A DNA stretch of 64,000 nucleotides from an uncultured Porphyromonadaceae bacterium (GCA_947649495.1 CANSRU010000001.1:180837-244836); one strand, 5' to 3'. Shown: positions 22,139 to 32,584, counted from the stretch's first letter. Notes: generated by a model from the letters alone, not told the origin. Program-made: numbers and translations.

Positions 22139-22837
22139 ATGTATCCTCGTGATAATATTTTCAGCATTTACAATATGATTGGAAAACGCACACCATTCTT
22201 GGTAAAAAGGTGTGTACCCGGATTAGGTTCTTCTTCAAGTGAAGAACGTATGTATGATCCTAATCGAGATAGGACATTCTTAGTTGAGACAGTTGAGCCA
22301 AAAGGAAAATATGGAAAAGCATATGGCAAATGTTTTTTTGATGGCAAAGCTGATGACTCATACCGCAAAAAATATTATCCAGACCTTATTGATGAAGAAA
22401 TACCTTGTGCCGGTTGTGGGGCATGGGTTTTGATTGATGTTCCCGGAGTAGACTTGAATGACATCTTTCCTCCCAAAAAGGCAGATTACATAATGAAATC
22501 AGGAAAATATAAAGGGAAAACTATCAAAGAAATATACACTATTGATGCTAAATATATCTATTGGCAGATGGACAATAACCGTTATTTCAAAATAGATTTT
22601 CATTCACTTTTAAATATTCCACAAGACGCAACAAACGCAGAAGAAATTATCAAATCAGAAAGAGAACGAATATTTCCTAAATCAACAGTAGACGACAAGA
22701 TCACATTTGGCAAATATAAGGGAAAAACATACCGTGAAATTTTTGATATTGACCCTCAATATATCGATTGGCTCCTACACACAGACCGTAAGAAAGGTGT
22801 TGATATAAACTCTTTTATTTCTATGATAAATAAATAA
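22139..22837 (+). CDS. Hypothetical protein with tandem ExoX C-terminal-like motifs
   Basis: SGKYKGKTIKEIYTIDAKYIYWQMD and FGKYKGKTYREIFDIDPQYIDWLLH; no exonuclease domain. Confidence 0.65.
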   Translation: MYPRDNIFSIYNMIGKRTPFLVKRCVPGLGSSSSEERMYDPNRDRTFLVETVEPKGKYGKAYGKCFFDGKADDSYRKKYYPDLIDEEIPCAGCGAWVLIDVPGVDLNDIFPPKKADYIMKSGKYKGKTIKEIYTIDAKYIYWQMDNNRYFKIDFHSLLNIPQDATNAEEIIKSERERIFPKSTVDDKITFGKYKGKTYREIFDIDPQYIDWLLHTDRKKGVDINSFISMINK

Positions 22838-22900
22838 ATACTCATCGAATCACTGTACACCGGAAACTTCCACCGATACGAAATATGTATATAGCATAGC

Positions 22901-22934
22901 AGCAGCGCAGAATCGATATCGATTCTGCGCTGCT
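22901..22934. terminator. Perfect 34-nt palindrome between convergent genes, probable bidirectional terminator
   Basis: AGCAGCGCAGAATCGAT|ATCGATTCTGCGCTGCT. Confidence 0.6.
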
Positions 22935-22967
22935 TATCCAACATTATGCTTATGAAATATTCGTAGT

Positions 22968-23816
22968 TTATCTGCGCTTGCGCGATTTCTTTTTGCTTTT
23001 TGAAGCTACAGCTTTGCCGCTGCGGGACTTTTTCGAAGCACGCACTTTCTTCGACTTGTGCTTTTTGGCAGGGCCATACTTCTGGGCACGGTCGTAGGAT
23101 GTCTTGTCGAACGTAAACACATCCTTGTGAGTAACTTTGTTCGTGAAATCTATTATCGCCTCGGGGTTGATTGCCAAACCGAGGAAACGAGTCTCGAAAT
23201 GCAAGTGAGGGCCAGTGCTTCGACCTGTATTTCCACCAAGAGCTATAGGCTCGCCTGCGCGAACACGCTGGTTGGGCTTAACGAGGAATTTCGACAGGTG
23301 ACCATAGACAGTCTCCATGCCATTATCGTGACGTACCACAACATAGTATCCGTAACCACGGCCTTCGTATTTGGTAAGACGAACTTTGCCATCGAATGCC
23401 GACACAACAGTGTCGCCGACAGAAAGGCTCAAATCCACACCTCGATGCATGCGGCCGAAACGTGGACGGTAGCCGTAAGGTGAGGTGATACGACCACCCA
23501 CCGGAACGACAAATCCTGTAACGTCAATATCCTGACGCTGGGGAATGGTCACACCGCTATAAGCATTGACTGCCTGACTATCCCAATTGTAGCTGAACAC
23601 CTCATTGTCGTGAAGAGCCTCGCGCTTCTTCACATCGTTGAGATACGAGTTCATCTTTATTGTCTTCAAATCCACACCCGCCGGGCGCTGATTTGCTATA
23701 AGGTCCTTGTGCTGATCTTTATGCGATGCCGGCAAATGGAATTTCTGGGCTGAAGCCGACATGCTTACAATCGCAGCGGCACCCATTGCCAAGGCTATCT
23801 TCTTGAAAAATTGCAT
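22968..23816 (-). CDS. M23 family metallopeptidase with polycationic C-terminal tail
   Basis: GRMHRGVDLSLSVGDTV, VYGHLSKFLV, HLHFETRFLG; tail KHKSKKVRASKKSRSGKAVASKSKKKSRKRR. Confidence 0.92.
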   Translation of the reverse strand: MQFFKKIALAMGAAAIVSMSASAQKFHLPASHKDQHKDLIANQRPAGVDLKTIKMNSYLNDVKKREALHDNEVFSYNWDSQAVNAYSGVTIPQRQDIDVTGFVVPVGGRITSPYGYRPRFGRMHRGVDLSLSVGDTVVSAFDGKVRLTKYEGRGYGYYVVVRHDNGMETVYGHLSKFLVKPNQRVRAGEPIALGGNTGRSTGPHLHFETRFLGLAINPEAIIDFTNKVTHKDVFTFDKTSYDRAQKYGPAKKHKSKKVRASKKSRSGKAVASKSKKKSRKRR

Positions 23817-23872
23817 TGTTTATGATTTGAGAGTTTGTGTTTCGGTAATGTTCTAAGGTTAAATCTGTATTT

Positions 23873-24334
23873 TCAGGCTTCGTCGGGTGAATACATAAAC
23901 CGTATGCCCTGAGGAGTCCAATCGTAAATTTCTTCGGGAGCAAAGAATCGCTTCAGTTCAATCTCGGCATCCTCCACACTCGACGACGCATGGACTATAT
24001 TTTCTTGACCGCTCACGCTGAAGTCACCTCTTATAGTTCCGGGCAAAGCCTCGCGACCATTGGTAGCTCCGGTCATCAGGCGCACCACGCGAATGGCGTC
24101 AACTCCTTGCAGACACATCACAATCACAGGCGAAGCCATCATCGAGGCAAGCACCAATGGGAAAAACGGACGGTCTACCAGATGAGCGTAGTGCTCACGC
24201 AACAGACGCTCGTCGAGCTGCATCATTTTCATTCCGGCTATAATCAGTCCCTTTTGCTGGAACCGACCGACGATTTCGCCGACGAGCCCACGCTCTATAG
24301 CCGATGGCTTGAGTATTACAAGTGTTTTTTCCAT
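23873..24334 (-). CDS. ndk: Nucleoside-diphosphate kinase
   Basis: EKTLVILKPSAIERGLVGEI, RGDFSVSGQENIVHASSSVEDAEIE. Confidence 0.93.
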   Translation of the reverse strand: MEKTLVILKPSAIERGLVGEIVGRFQQKGLIIAGMKMMQLDERLLREHYAHLVDRPFFPLVLASMMASPVIVMCLQGVDAIRVVRLMTGATNGREALPGTIRGDFSVSGQENIVHASSSVEDAEIELKRFFAPEEIYDWTPQGIRFMYSPDEA

Positions 24335-24373
24335 TTGCGCTGTGTCGTTTTAAGGTTATCCTCTGCGGATGTT

Positions 24374-24405
24374 CAAAGATAGGCATTAAATGACACCCAC
24401 CCAAA
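24374..24405 (-). promoter_or_regulatory. Bacteroidota primary-sigma promoter of ndk
   Basis: Minus strand TTTG-N20-TATCTTTG, about 40 nt upstream of the ATG. Confidence 0.6.
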
Positions 24406-24573
24406 CCACTGCGGTTCAAAAAAGGTTAAACACAGCTAACCGGTGCTAAATCACAACACACAACATACTATCAGTCAACGATATAAGCAAAAGAGTAAAA
24501 TTTGGTTAATTTTTGTATCCGAGTGTATATCAACACAACATTCAGACATTCAGGCACATTAATCCCGCACCCG

Positions 24574-26667
24574 TCAGCTGATCATGCTCCAGTCAACTGC
24601 CCGGTCAAACAGCAGACGCATCTCTCTCGACAGTCGGGAATTTTCGGGAGATATGAGCGAAGGGTCGGAATCGAGCACCCGCTGAGCCTCATTGCGGGCA
24701 AGCTGAATTATCTGGCCATCCGTAGCCAGATTCGCTATTTTCAGATCTATGGCCATACCACTTTGCAACGTCCCCTCCAGATCACCGGGACCGCGCAACT
24801 TCAAATCGGCCTCAGCCACCACGAATCCATCGGTGGTCGAGGTCATTATCTCAAGTCGGCGGCGGGTGTCCTTGGATATATTGTGACGTGTCATCAGCAC
24901 ACAGTAGCTCTGCCCCTCGCCTCGCCCCACGCGCCCGCGCAACTGATGCAACTGCGACAGACCGAAGCGCTCGGCATTCTCTATAATCATAGTAGTGGCA
25001 TTAGGCACATTGACCCCCACCTCTATCACAGTGGTCGCCACGAGAATATCGGCCTTATGACTGGCAAAGAGAGCCATCTGCGCATCTTTCTCGGCCGGTT
25101 TCATCTGACCGTGCACATAAGCCACCTTGAAATCCCTGAATGTATCGCAAATCTGCTCATACCCTTCCTCAAGGCTTTTCAAATCCACCTTCTCATTTTC
25201 CTTTATGAGCGGATAGACCACATAGACCTGCCGGCCGGCACGCAATTGCCGAGTCATCGAGCGGTAGACATCCAGACGGTTCGTATCGAACCTCATCAGC
25301 GTCACCACCGGCTTGCGACCCGGAGGAAGTTCGTCGATTACCGACACATCGAGGTCGCCATACACCGTCATGGCCAATGTGCGCGGTATCGGGGTAGCCG
25401 TAATAACGAGCACATGCGGAGGCACCACATTCTTCTTCCATAACCGCGCGCGCTGCGCCACGCCGAAACGGTGCTGCTCGTCAATCACCACGAAACCAAG
25501 ATTGCGGAACTGCACGGCATCCTCTATCACGGCATGAGTACCTATCAATATATGTAGCGAGCCGTCGAGCAACTGCTCATGTATAATATCCCTCTGTTTC
25601 TTGGGCGTGGAGCCGGTGAGCAATTTCACATTTATGCCTATAGGCGCCACCATTTTGGCTATGGTCTCGAAATGCTGTGTGGCAAGAATCTCCGTCGGGG
25701 CCATCAGGCATGCCTGCATCGAATTGTCAAGAGCTATCAGCATACACATCAGCGCCACCAATGTTTTGCCACTGCCCACATCGCCCTGCAACAGACGGTT
25801 CATCTGCCGCCCCGAATTCATATCAGCCCTTATCTCCTTTATCACCCGCTTCTGCGCACCGGTAAGTTCAAATGGCAGACAATCGAAATAGAATGAATTG
25901 AAATACCTACCGATATGCCTGAACCTGAATCCGCCCGACTTCGCTGCACGGTTGCGCGAATAGCTCAGTATATTGAGCTGCAGGTAGAACAACTCCTCGA
26001 ATTTAAGCCTGAGCCTCGCACGCTGTAACTCATCGTTAGTGCGTGGGGCGTGGATAGCAGCAAGAGCCTCGCTTTTGGACATCAACCGCAGTCGACCCAC
26101 CAGTTCGGCAGGCAACGGGTCGGCCACATACCGGCAATGGGTGGATATCAACGTATGCACCATATTATATATGGTACGCGAGGAGAAGCCACGGTTGCGC
26201 AACTGTTCAGTCAAAGGATACACACCACGCAGCCCCGTAAACATCTCGACCGACGAAGCCGAATCGACCTCGGGATGCACCATACTCCATCGTCCGGCAA
26301 ATTCCGAAGGCTTCCCAAACACCACATACTCCACCCCCGGCTTATAGTTTTCCCGCATCCACTTTATGCGCTTGAACCACACCACTTCCATGGTGGCCGT
26401 GCCGTCGGTAAACAGACCTACAAGCCGCATTTTCGCCCCCTCCCCCTGCACGGTAAAGTTCACGAAACGCCCCTTGACCTGCACCACAGGCATATCTCCT
26501 GAAAAAGAGGATACTGTATAAAAACGCGACCGGTCCACATAATGCGACGGATAATACATCAGCAGATCTGCACAAGTCTTGATTCCAAGCTGCTTCGAAA
26601 GCAGTTCGGCCCGCTTGGGCCCCACACCCTTAAGAAACTTCACATCAGTGTTACGGAGCCGCTCCAT
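24574..26667 (-). CDS. recG: ATP-dependent DNA helicase RecG
   Basis: LLQGDVGSGKTLVA, VIDEQHRFGV, QLRGRVGRGEGQSYC; 697 aa. Confidence 0.97.
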   Translation of the reverse strand: MERLRNTDVKFLKGVGPKRAELLSKQLGIKTCADLLMYYPSHYVDRSRFYTVSSFSGDMPVVQVKGRFVNFTVQGEGAKMRLVGLFTDGTATMEVVWFKRIKWMRENYKPGVEYVVFGKPSEFAGRWSMVHPEVDSASSVEMFTGLRGVYPLTEQLRNRGFSSRTIYNMVHTLISTHCRYVADPLPAELVGRLRLMSKSEALAAIHAPRTNDELQRARLRLKFEELFYLQLNILSYSRNRAAKSGGFRFRHIGRYFNSFYFDCLPFELTGAQKRVIKEIRADMNSGRQMNRLLQGDVGSGKTLVALMCMLIALDNSMQACLMAPTEILATQHFETIAKMVAPIGINVKLLTGSTPKKQRDIIHEQLLDGSLHILIGTHAVIEDAVQFRNLGFVVIDEQHRFGVAQRARLWKKNVVPPHVLVITATPIPRTLAMTVYGDLDVSVIDELPPGRKPVVTLMRFDTNRLDVYRSMTRQLRAGRQVYVVYPLIKENEKVDLKSLEEGYEQICDTFRDFKVAYVHGQMKPAEKDAQMALFASHKADILVATTVIEVGVNVPNATTMIIENAERFGLSQLHQLRGRVGRGEGQSYCVLMTRHNISKDTRRRLEIMTSTTDGFVVAEADLKLRGPGDLEGTLQSGMAIDLKIANLATDGQIIQLARNEAQRVLDSDPSLISPENSRLSREMRLLFDRAVDWSMIS

Positions 26668-26669
26668 AC

Positions 26670-27374
26670 TTACACTTCTTTGGCAAGCATCCTCACTATC
26701 TCTATGTCGTGAGGACGGGTTATCTTCATCAGCGCCTCATCGCCTTCGGTAAGAGCGATATCCATATACCCTGCCGCCTCCATCACCGACGCGTCGTCGG
26801 TCATCACACTGCTGTAGGGACGGCTATATGCCTCCACAAGCAGATCAGCGCGGAACAGTTGCGGTGTCTGCACCGCCCGGAATTCCGCACGGTCCACACT
26901 CTTCGAGCCACCATCTCCATCCACCCTGCGCAGCGAATCCACCATCGACACCACAGGAATGGCGCCCTGCCTTCCGGCACATATAGCATCAATCAACCCG
27001 CTGCCAACTTCAGGCGTAAACATGGGACGTGCCGCATCATGGACCGCCACCACATCCACCCCCCGGGGCATCACATCAAGAGCATTCCTCACAGACTGCC
27101 AGCGGGTATCGCCGCCCGACACCATGCGGGGCGATTCAAAATCATGGCGTCCGCACATCTCGAGCCAAAGACCACGGTAATCATCGTTAATCACCAGAAG
27201 CACTTCCGCCTCAGGCCACACAGCCTTAATGCGCTCAAGGGCAACCATCAGCACCGGACGGCCATCCATGTCGCAATACTGCTTGGGGAGCGGTGCACCG
27301 AACCGACGGCCACTTCCAGCAGCCACCACTATCACGCACACTCCTTTGCCACCAATGTACTTAGCTCCGTCCAT
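26670..27374 (-). CDS. ispD: 2-C-methyl-D-erythritol 4-phosphate cytidylyltransferase
   Basis: VIVVAAGSGRRFGAPLPKQY, VAVHDAARPMFTP, VQTPQLFRADLL, MTDDASVMEAAG. Confidence 0.95.
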   Translation of the reverse strand: MDGAKYIGGKGVCVIVVAAGSGRRFGAPLPKQYCDMDGRPVLMVALERIKAVWPEAEVLLVINDDYRGLWLEMCGRHDFESPRMVSGGDTRWQSVRNALDVMPRGVDVVAVHDAARPMFTPEVGSGLIDAICAGRQGAIPVVSMVDSLRRVDGDGGSKSVDRAEFRAVQTPQLFRADLLVEAYSRPYSSVMTDDASVMEAAGYMDIALTEGDEALMKITRPHDIEIVRMLAKEV

Positions 27375-28957
27375 CAGTATCCCAGCAGTTTTCGGTATCC
27401 CTCACTGTCATTGACTATGTTTATGCCCTCCACATACACCGGATTCAATCCGTTGGCCACATGATAATATGTCGATTGCTCGAATATATCGCGGCCTATA
27501 AGAGCCTTCACTATGGTTTCCAATGTGTGGCGCGAAGTTTCAAACTGCTTCTCATCAAACTTCACACCATCCTTCTCACCAAGCTCTATTATACGGTCGA
27601 GCATATCCTGCGTAACCTTGAATTTAGCCACAAACGCCTTTTCAGTAGGATAGTCGCGCTTTATGGTTTTACGGTTGGCATCTATATACTCTTGCGTAAA
27701 CTTATTGACCACGGCTTTTGCCACCAGATCACGGTAATAATCGCTGTAAAACGTGGTGTCTATCGGCACAAAGCGGTCAGGCATTATACCACCGCCGCCA
27801 TATACGGTGCGACCGTTGACAAGCGTGGCACATTTGAGCGAGTCGGCAAAATGCACACTGTCGGCGCTGCTGAACTCACCCGAGCGGTAGCGGCGCATCA
27901 TATCCTCATTGTACGAATCGTCGGCGCCATCTTCATAAGGCTTCTGGATGCAACGTCCCGACGGAGTATAGTAGCGGGCTATGGTAAGACGTATCATCGT
28001 GCCGTCGGGGAATGGGAATGGCCGCTGCACCAATCCCTTTCCGAAAGTGCGCCGACCCACGGTCACACCGCGGTCATTGTCCTGGATCGCACCCGCAAGA
28101 ATCTCGCTCGCCGAAGCCGAATACTGGTTCACCAGCACCACAAGATCGATGTCTCGGTACTCCCCTTTATGGTCAGTGCGGTAATAGAATGGCTTCACCT
28201 TGTCGCCCTTGGTGTAAACCACAAGCGAGTTTTTATCAAGAAACATCTCGGCCACCTTAACAGCCGCCTGCAGATACCCGCCGGTATTATCCTGAAGATC
28301 GATAATCAGCTTCTTCATACCGCTCTTTTTAAGCTTTTTGAGCGCATCGGCCACCTCTTCGGCCGTTTTCTCGGCAAAACGCGACACCCGCAGATAACCT
28401 GTGTGCGCATCGACCATATACGATGCATCAACGCTGTAAATCGGAATATCACCGCGCGTAATCACGAAATCTATCAGACCGTCCACGCCTTTGCGCTGCA
28501 CCTTCACATTGACTTTTGTCCCTTTCGGGCCACGCAGACGTTTCATCACATCTGTATTCTTCATCTTCACGCCCGATATCACCGTATCGTTCACCATTAT
28601 TATACGGTCGCCCGCAAGAATTCCCACCTTTTCCGAAGGTCCTCCGGCCACAGTCTGGATAATGTAAAGCGTGTCGGTCAGCATATTGAACTGTATGCCG
28701 ACACCCGAAAAATTTCCATCAAGCGGTTCGGTCAGCTCACGCGTCTCCTCCTTGTCTGAATATTGCGAGTGTGGGTCGAGCGTCTTGAGCATGGCCCGTA
28801 TGCCCTCCTCCACCACATGGTCGGCATTGACCGTATCCACATAATACCGTTCGATTACACGCTCGGCATAGCGCAATTTCGACTCAGGCGACATTGTCTG
28901 CGCCAGAGCAAATCCCGCTGACAGCAGCCATACGGCTGCGGCAATTATCTTTTTCAT
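27374..28957 (-). CDS. S41 family C-terminal processing peptidase (PDZ domain)
   Basis: FSGVGIQFN, PDZ, LIIDLQDNTGGYLQAAV, NQYSASASEILAGAIQDNDRG. Confidence 0.95.
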   Translation of the reverse strand: MKKIIAAAVWLLSAGFALAQTMSPESKLRYAERVIERYYVDTVNADHVVEEGIRAMLKTLDPHSQYSDKEETRELTEPLDGNFSGVGIQFNMLTDTLYIIQTVAGGPSEKVGILAGDRIIMVNDTVISGVKMKNTDVMKRLRGPKGTKVNVKVQRKGVDGLIDFVITRGDIPIYSVDASYMVDAHTGYLRVSRFAEKTAEEVADALKKLKKSGMKKLIIDLQDNTGGYLQAAVKVAEMFLDKNSLVVYTKGDKVKPFYYRTDHKGEYRDIDLVVLVNQYSASASEILAGAIQDNDRGVTVGRRTFGKGLVQRPFPFPDGTMIRLTIARYYTPSGRCIQKPYEDGADDSYNEDMMRRYRSGEFSSADSVHFADSLKCATLVNGRTVYGGGGIMPDRFVPIDTTFYSDYYRDLVAKAVVNKFTQEYIDANRKTIKRDYPTEKAFVAKFKVTQDMLDRIIELGEKDGVKFDEKQFETSRHTLETIVKALIGRDIFEQSTYYHVANGLNPVYVEGINIVNDSEGYRKLLGY

Positions 28958-28977
28958 AGTGCTAATGTTTTCTTTCT

Positions 28978-29433
28978 CTATGGTAAATATTTCGACACGT
29001 CGTGCCCGAAGCGTTTCAATTCACGGACCATCGACGAACTGACCATGGCCAGCTGAGGTTCGGTAGGCAATATCACAGTGTCCACCCCCGCTATATCGCG
29101 GTTTATGTCGGCAAGATTACGTTCGTACTCGAAATCGGCCGCCGTACGGGCCCCGCGCAGGAGCCACCGCGCCCCCACACTCCTGGCGGCATCCACCGTA
29201 AGACCACTCCACTCCATCACCTCCACACGCGGATAAAGCTCCGCCAGCAGCGATTGCAGCGCTGCTACATCGGCGCGCGCATCTTTCTCGCCATTGACAC
29301 CCACTGACACCACCACGCGGTCAAACAGTTCGAGCCCGCGCTCCAGTATCGACAAATGTCCCTTGGTAAACGGATTGAACGACCCGGCGAACAGGGCCGT
29401 GCGTTGCTGCTTGTCAGGATATTTGTGAATCAT
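28978..29433 (-). CDS. coaD: Pantetheine-phosphate adenylyltransferase
   Basis: [55 protein letters not shown]. Confidence 0.95.
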   Translation of the reverse strand: MIHKYPDKQQRTALFAGSFNPFTKGHLSILERGLELFDRVVVSVGVNGEKDARADVAALQSLLAELYPRVEVMEWSGLTVDAARSVGARWLLRGARTAADFEYERNLADINRDIAGVDTVILPTEPQLAMVSSSMVRELKRFGHDVSKYLP

Positions 29434-31351
29434 CTTCCACCACCAGGTTGTCTATTATAAAATTCTGGCGTTCTATCGAGTTCTTGCCCATATAGAAACG
29501 CAACATCTCACCCACGCCGTCCTCCTTGTGGAGCGACACGCGGTCGGCACGCATATCAGCACCGATGAACCCACGGAACTCCTCGGGCGATATCTCTCCA
29601 AGCCCCTTGAATCGGGTAATCTCGGCATTCACCCCAAGTTTGTTTATCGCGGATATGCGCTCCTCATCCGAATAACAATAATATGTATCGTCCGGTTCCT
29701 CCTTCAGTTTCTTTCCGGTGCGTTTCGATGTTTTTTTGTTACGCACACGGAAAAGCGGGGTCTGCAATATATACACATGCCCCTTTTTCACCAGATCAGG
29801 GAAGAACTGCAGGAAGAACGTCAGCAGAAGCAACCGTATGTGCATACCGTCCACATCGGCATCTGTTGCTATTATCACCTTGTTATATCGGAGATTGTCT
29901 ATACTTTCCTCGATGTTGAGCGCGGCCTGGAGCAGATTGAACTCCTTGTTCTCATAGACCATCTTTTTCGTCTTGCCGTAAGTGTTCTTGGGCTTACCGC
30001 GCAGAGAGAACACGGCCTGCGTCTCCACATTCCTTATCTTCGTGATTGAACCGGCCGCCGAATCACCCTCGGTTATGAATATCGACGACTCCAGTTTCTT
30101 GGCCTCGTCACCTTTCACGTCATTGAGATGCACACGGCAGTCGAGCAGTTTCTCGTTATGCAGATTTATCTTCTTGGCCTGCTCGCGTGCTTTCTTTGTC
30201 ACACCGGCCATAGCCTTGCGCTCACGCTCATTGGCCTGTACCTTTTTCAGTATCACATCGGCCACAGCCAGCTCCCGGTGAAGATAGTTGTCAAGCTCCT
30301 TCTTTATGAAATCGCCCACATACTTGGCCACCGTCGGTCCATCCGGCCCCATATCGCGTGAGCCGAGCCTGGTCTTGGTCTGCGACTCAAACACCGGCTC
30401 CTCCACCTTGACCGATATGGCAGCCACTATACCGTTGCGAATATCCGAATACTCGAAATTCGACCGTCCGAAATAATCCTTTATAGTGCGCGAAAGCGCC
30501 TCCTTGAAGGCCGTCAGATGCGTACCGCCCTGGGTGGTATGCTGTCCGTTGACAAACGAATAGTATTCCTCGCCATACTGATTGGCATGCGTGAACGCCA
30601 CCTCTATATCCTCCCCTTTAAGATGTATAATCGGATACAAGGGGTCGTTGGTCATCGCCTCGCCCAACAGATCCAGCAATCCGTTGCGCGACACATATTT
30701 CTTTCCGTTGAAATTTATTGTCAGACCGGTGTTGAGAAATGTATAGTTCTTCAGCAACGGCACAATGAACTCCTCACGGTAATGATAGTCACGGAAGAGA
30801 GTATTGTCGGGTGTGAACTGCACCAACGTGCCGTTAGGTTCGTCCGAGGGGACTATACCCGTTTCCGATATCAGGTTTCCGCCGCAGAATTGCGCCCGCA
30901 TCATCTCCCCGTCGCGCACACTCTGTATCATAAAGTCGCTCGACAAAGCGTTGACAGCCTTTATACCCACGCCATTCAGACCCACCGATTTCTTGAAAGC
31001 CTTGTTGTCGTACTTTCCGCCGGTGTTCATGCGCGATGCCACCTCGACAACCTTACCGAGAGGCACACCGCGGCCATAGTCGCGCACCGTCACCGTGGTT
31101 TCGGTCACATCCACCTGAAGCTGGCGTCCGAACCCCATCATATACTCATCGATAGAATTGTCCAGCACCTCCTTCAGAAGCACATATATGCCATCGTCGG
31201 CACTCGAGCCGTCGCCGAGTTTGCCAATATACATACCCGGACGCCGGCGTATATGCTCGTTCCATTCCAGATGCACTATATTGTCCTCGTCGTACACCGC
31301 CGCCTGCATGCCGGCTCCATCATATTCTATTTCTTCTTCAGCCATATTCAC
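29414..31351 (-). CDS. parE: DNA topoisomerase IV subunit B-type (ParE)
   Basis: [55 protein letters not shown]; ParE-like N-terminus [11 protein letters not shown]. Confidence 0.9.
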   Translation of the reverse strand: MNMAEEEIEYDGAGMQAAVYDEDNIVHLEWNEHIRRRPGMYIGKLGDGSSADDGIYVLLKEVLDNSIDEYMMGFGRQLQVDVTETTVTVRDYGRGVPLGKVVEVASRMNTGGKYDNKAFKKSVGLNGVGIKAVNALSSDFMIQSVRDGEMMRAQFCGGNLISETGIVPSDEPNGTLVQFTPDNTLFRDYHYREEFIVPLLKNYTFLNTGLTINFNGKKYVSRNGLLDLLGEAMTNDPLYPIIHLKGEDIEVAFTHANQYGEEYYSFVNGQHTTQGGTHLTAFKEALSRTIKDYFGRSNFEYSDIRNGIVAAISVKVEEPVFESQTKTRLGSRDMGPDGPTVAKYVGDFIKKELDNYLHRELAVADVILKKVQANERERKAMAGVTKKAREQAKKINLHNEKLLDCRVHLNDVKGDEAKKLESSIFITEGDSAAGSITKIRNVETQAVFSLRGKPKNTYGKTKKMVYENKEFNLLQAALNIEESIDNLRYNKVIIATDADVDGMHIRLLLLTFFLQFFPDLVKKGHVYILQTPLFRVRNKKTSKRTGKKLKEEPDDTYYCYSDEERISAINKLGVNAEITRFKGLGEISPEEFRGFIGADMRADRVSLHKEDGVGEMLRFYMGKNSIERQNFIIDNLVVEDDSQIS

Positions 31352-31498
31352 TTATATATCTATGCAAAAGTAGCAAATTTTCACATCATTTCCATCATAT
31401 ATCCCCAAAAGCCCGCCAATGGTGAGAATTTACACGAAAACAAATGGATTTTACGGCTATTTGTTATATTTTTGCAGCAAATAAAACAATAGATTGCA

Positions 31499-32584
31499 AT
31501 GAAACCCATCTACCGATACATAATCCCCGCAGCAGTAGCCGCCACAATGATGGCCTGCTCCCACACCCCGCAATGGACTGTCGATGGCAAAATAGAAGGA
31601 GCCGCCGACCGCACCATGATTTTTGAAGCCTCAGACAATGGCCGATGGTATCCTATCGACACCATCGACATAAATTCGGCCGGACAGTTCAAGGCATCGC
31701 ACGACGCCGTAGGCTACCCCGACATATTCCGCCTGCGTCTTGATGGAATGAATCTGTATTTTCCGGTCGACAGCATTGAGACAATCACCGTAGTGGCCAA
31801 AGCCGATGCATTCGACACCGACTACACACTCGCCGGAACCACCGATGCTGAAATGCTGATGCACGTTGACCGTCGTGTTAACGATGTAGTGCGCCGCAAC
31901 GGAGTGAAATCCATAAGCACCGACTCCACACTCAAACGTGAACTCAGCGGTATGCTGCTCGGCAATCCCGCCGGCATTGTATCCTACTATATCATAAACA
32001 AAAAGGTTGCCGGAGTGTCCCTGTTCAACCCTGCCGACAAATCCGACCTGCGCATTATAGGTGCCGTGGCCAATGCCTTCAACCAGTTCCGACCCACCGA
32101 CCCGCGCTCATCCTATCTCAAAAACCTGTTCCTCTCCCACCGCATGCCCACTGCTGCGGCCGACACCATCCATGCCGATCAGATAGGCCTCATTGACATA
32201 GACCTCTACGACAACTCCGGCAAAAGACACTCCCTGCAGCAGACCGCCGACAACAACCGCGTTGTACTGCTCAATTTCACAGTCTACGGAGCCGACTTTT
32301 CACCCGCGCTCAATGTCGCGCTCAACAAACTTTACAAGCTGTATCACCAGCAAGGGCTTGAAATATATCAGATTGCTTTCGATGGCGATGAATATCAATG
32401 GCGCCAGTCGGCAAAGAACCTCCCATGGATCACTGTCTACAATTCTGCCGCCGATGCCGACCGCTACCTGATGCAATACAACGTCCCGGCTATCCCGACT
32501 GCGTTCATCATTAAAAACGGAACCATAGTTGAACGCATCTCCGATATCTCAAAAATAGAAAATGCCGTATCGGCCCACATGTAA
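31499..32584 (+). CDS. DUF4369/thioredoxin-like lipoprotein lacking CxxC
   Basis: Lipobox AATMMAC; DUF4369-like N-terminus; AhpC/TlpA-like C-terminus LLNFTVYGADFSPALN. Confidence 0.75.
   Translation: MKPIYRYIIPAAVAATMMACSHTPQWTVDGKIEGAADRTMIFEASDNGRWYPIDTIDINSAGQFKASHDAVGYPDIFRLRLDGMNLYFPVDSIETITVVAKADAFDTDYTLAGTTDAEMLMHVDRRVNDVVRRNGVKSISTDSTLKRELSGMLLGNPAGIVSYYIINKKVAGVSLFNPADKSDLRIIGAVANAFNQFRPTDPRSSYLKNLFLSHRMPTAAADTIHADQIGLIDIDLYDNSGKRHSLQQTADNNRVVLLNFTVYGADFSPALNVALNKLYKLYHQQGLEIYQIAFDGDEYQWRQSAKNLPWITVYNSAADADRYLMQYNVPAIPTAFIIKNGTIVERISDISKIENAVSAHM

Noticed and set aside
24502-25443. 313-aa plus-strand ORF opposite recG
   Set aside because: Antisense to RecG; histidine-rich shadow translation.
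27461-28759. 432-aa plus-strand ORF opposite the S41 peptidase
   Set aside because: Antisense shadow of a clear gene; no recognisable domain, H/I/R-rich composition.
30518-31492. 324-aa plus-strand ORF opposite parE
   Set aside because: Antisense shadow of ParE.
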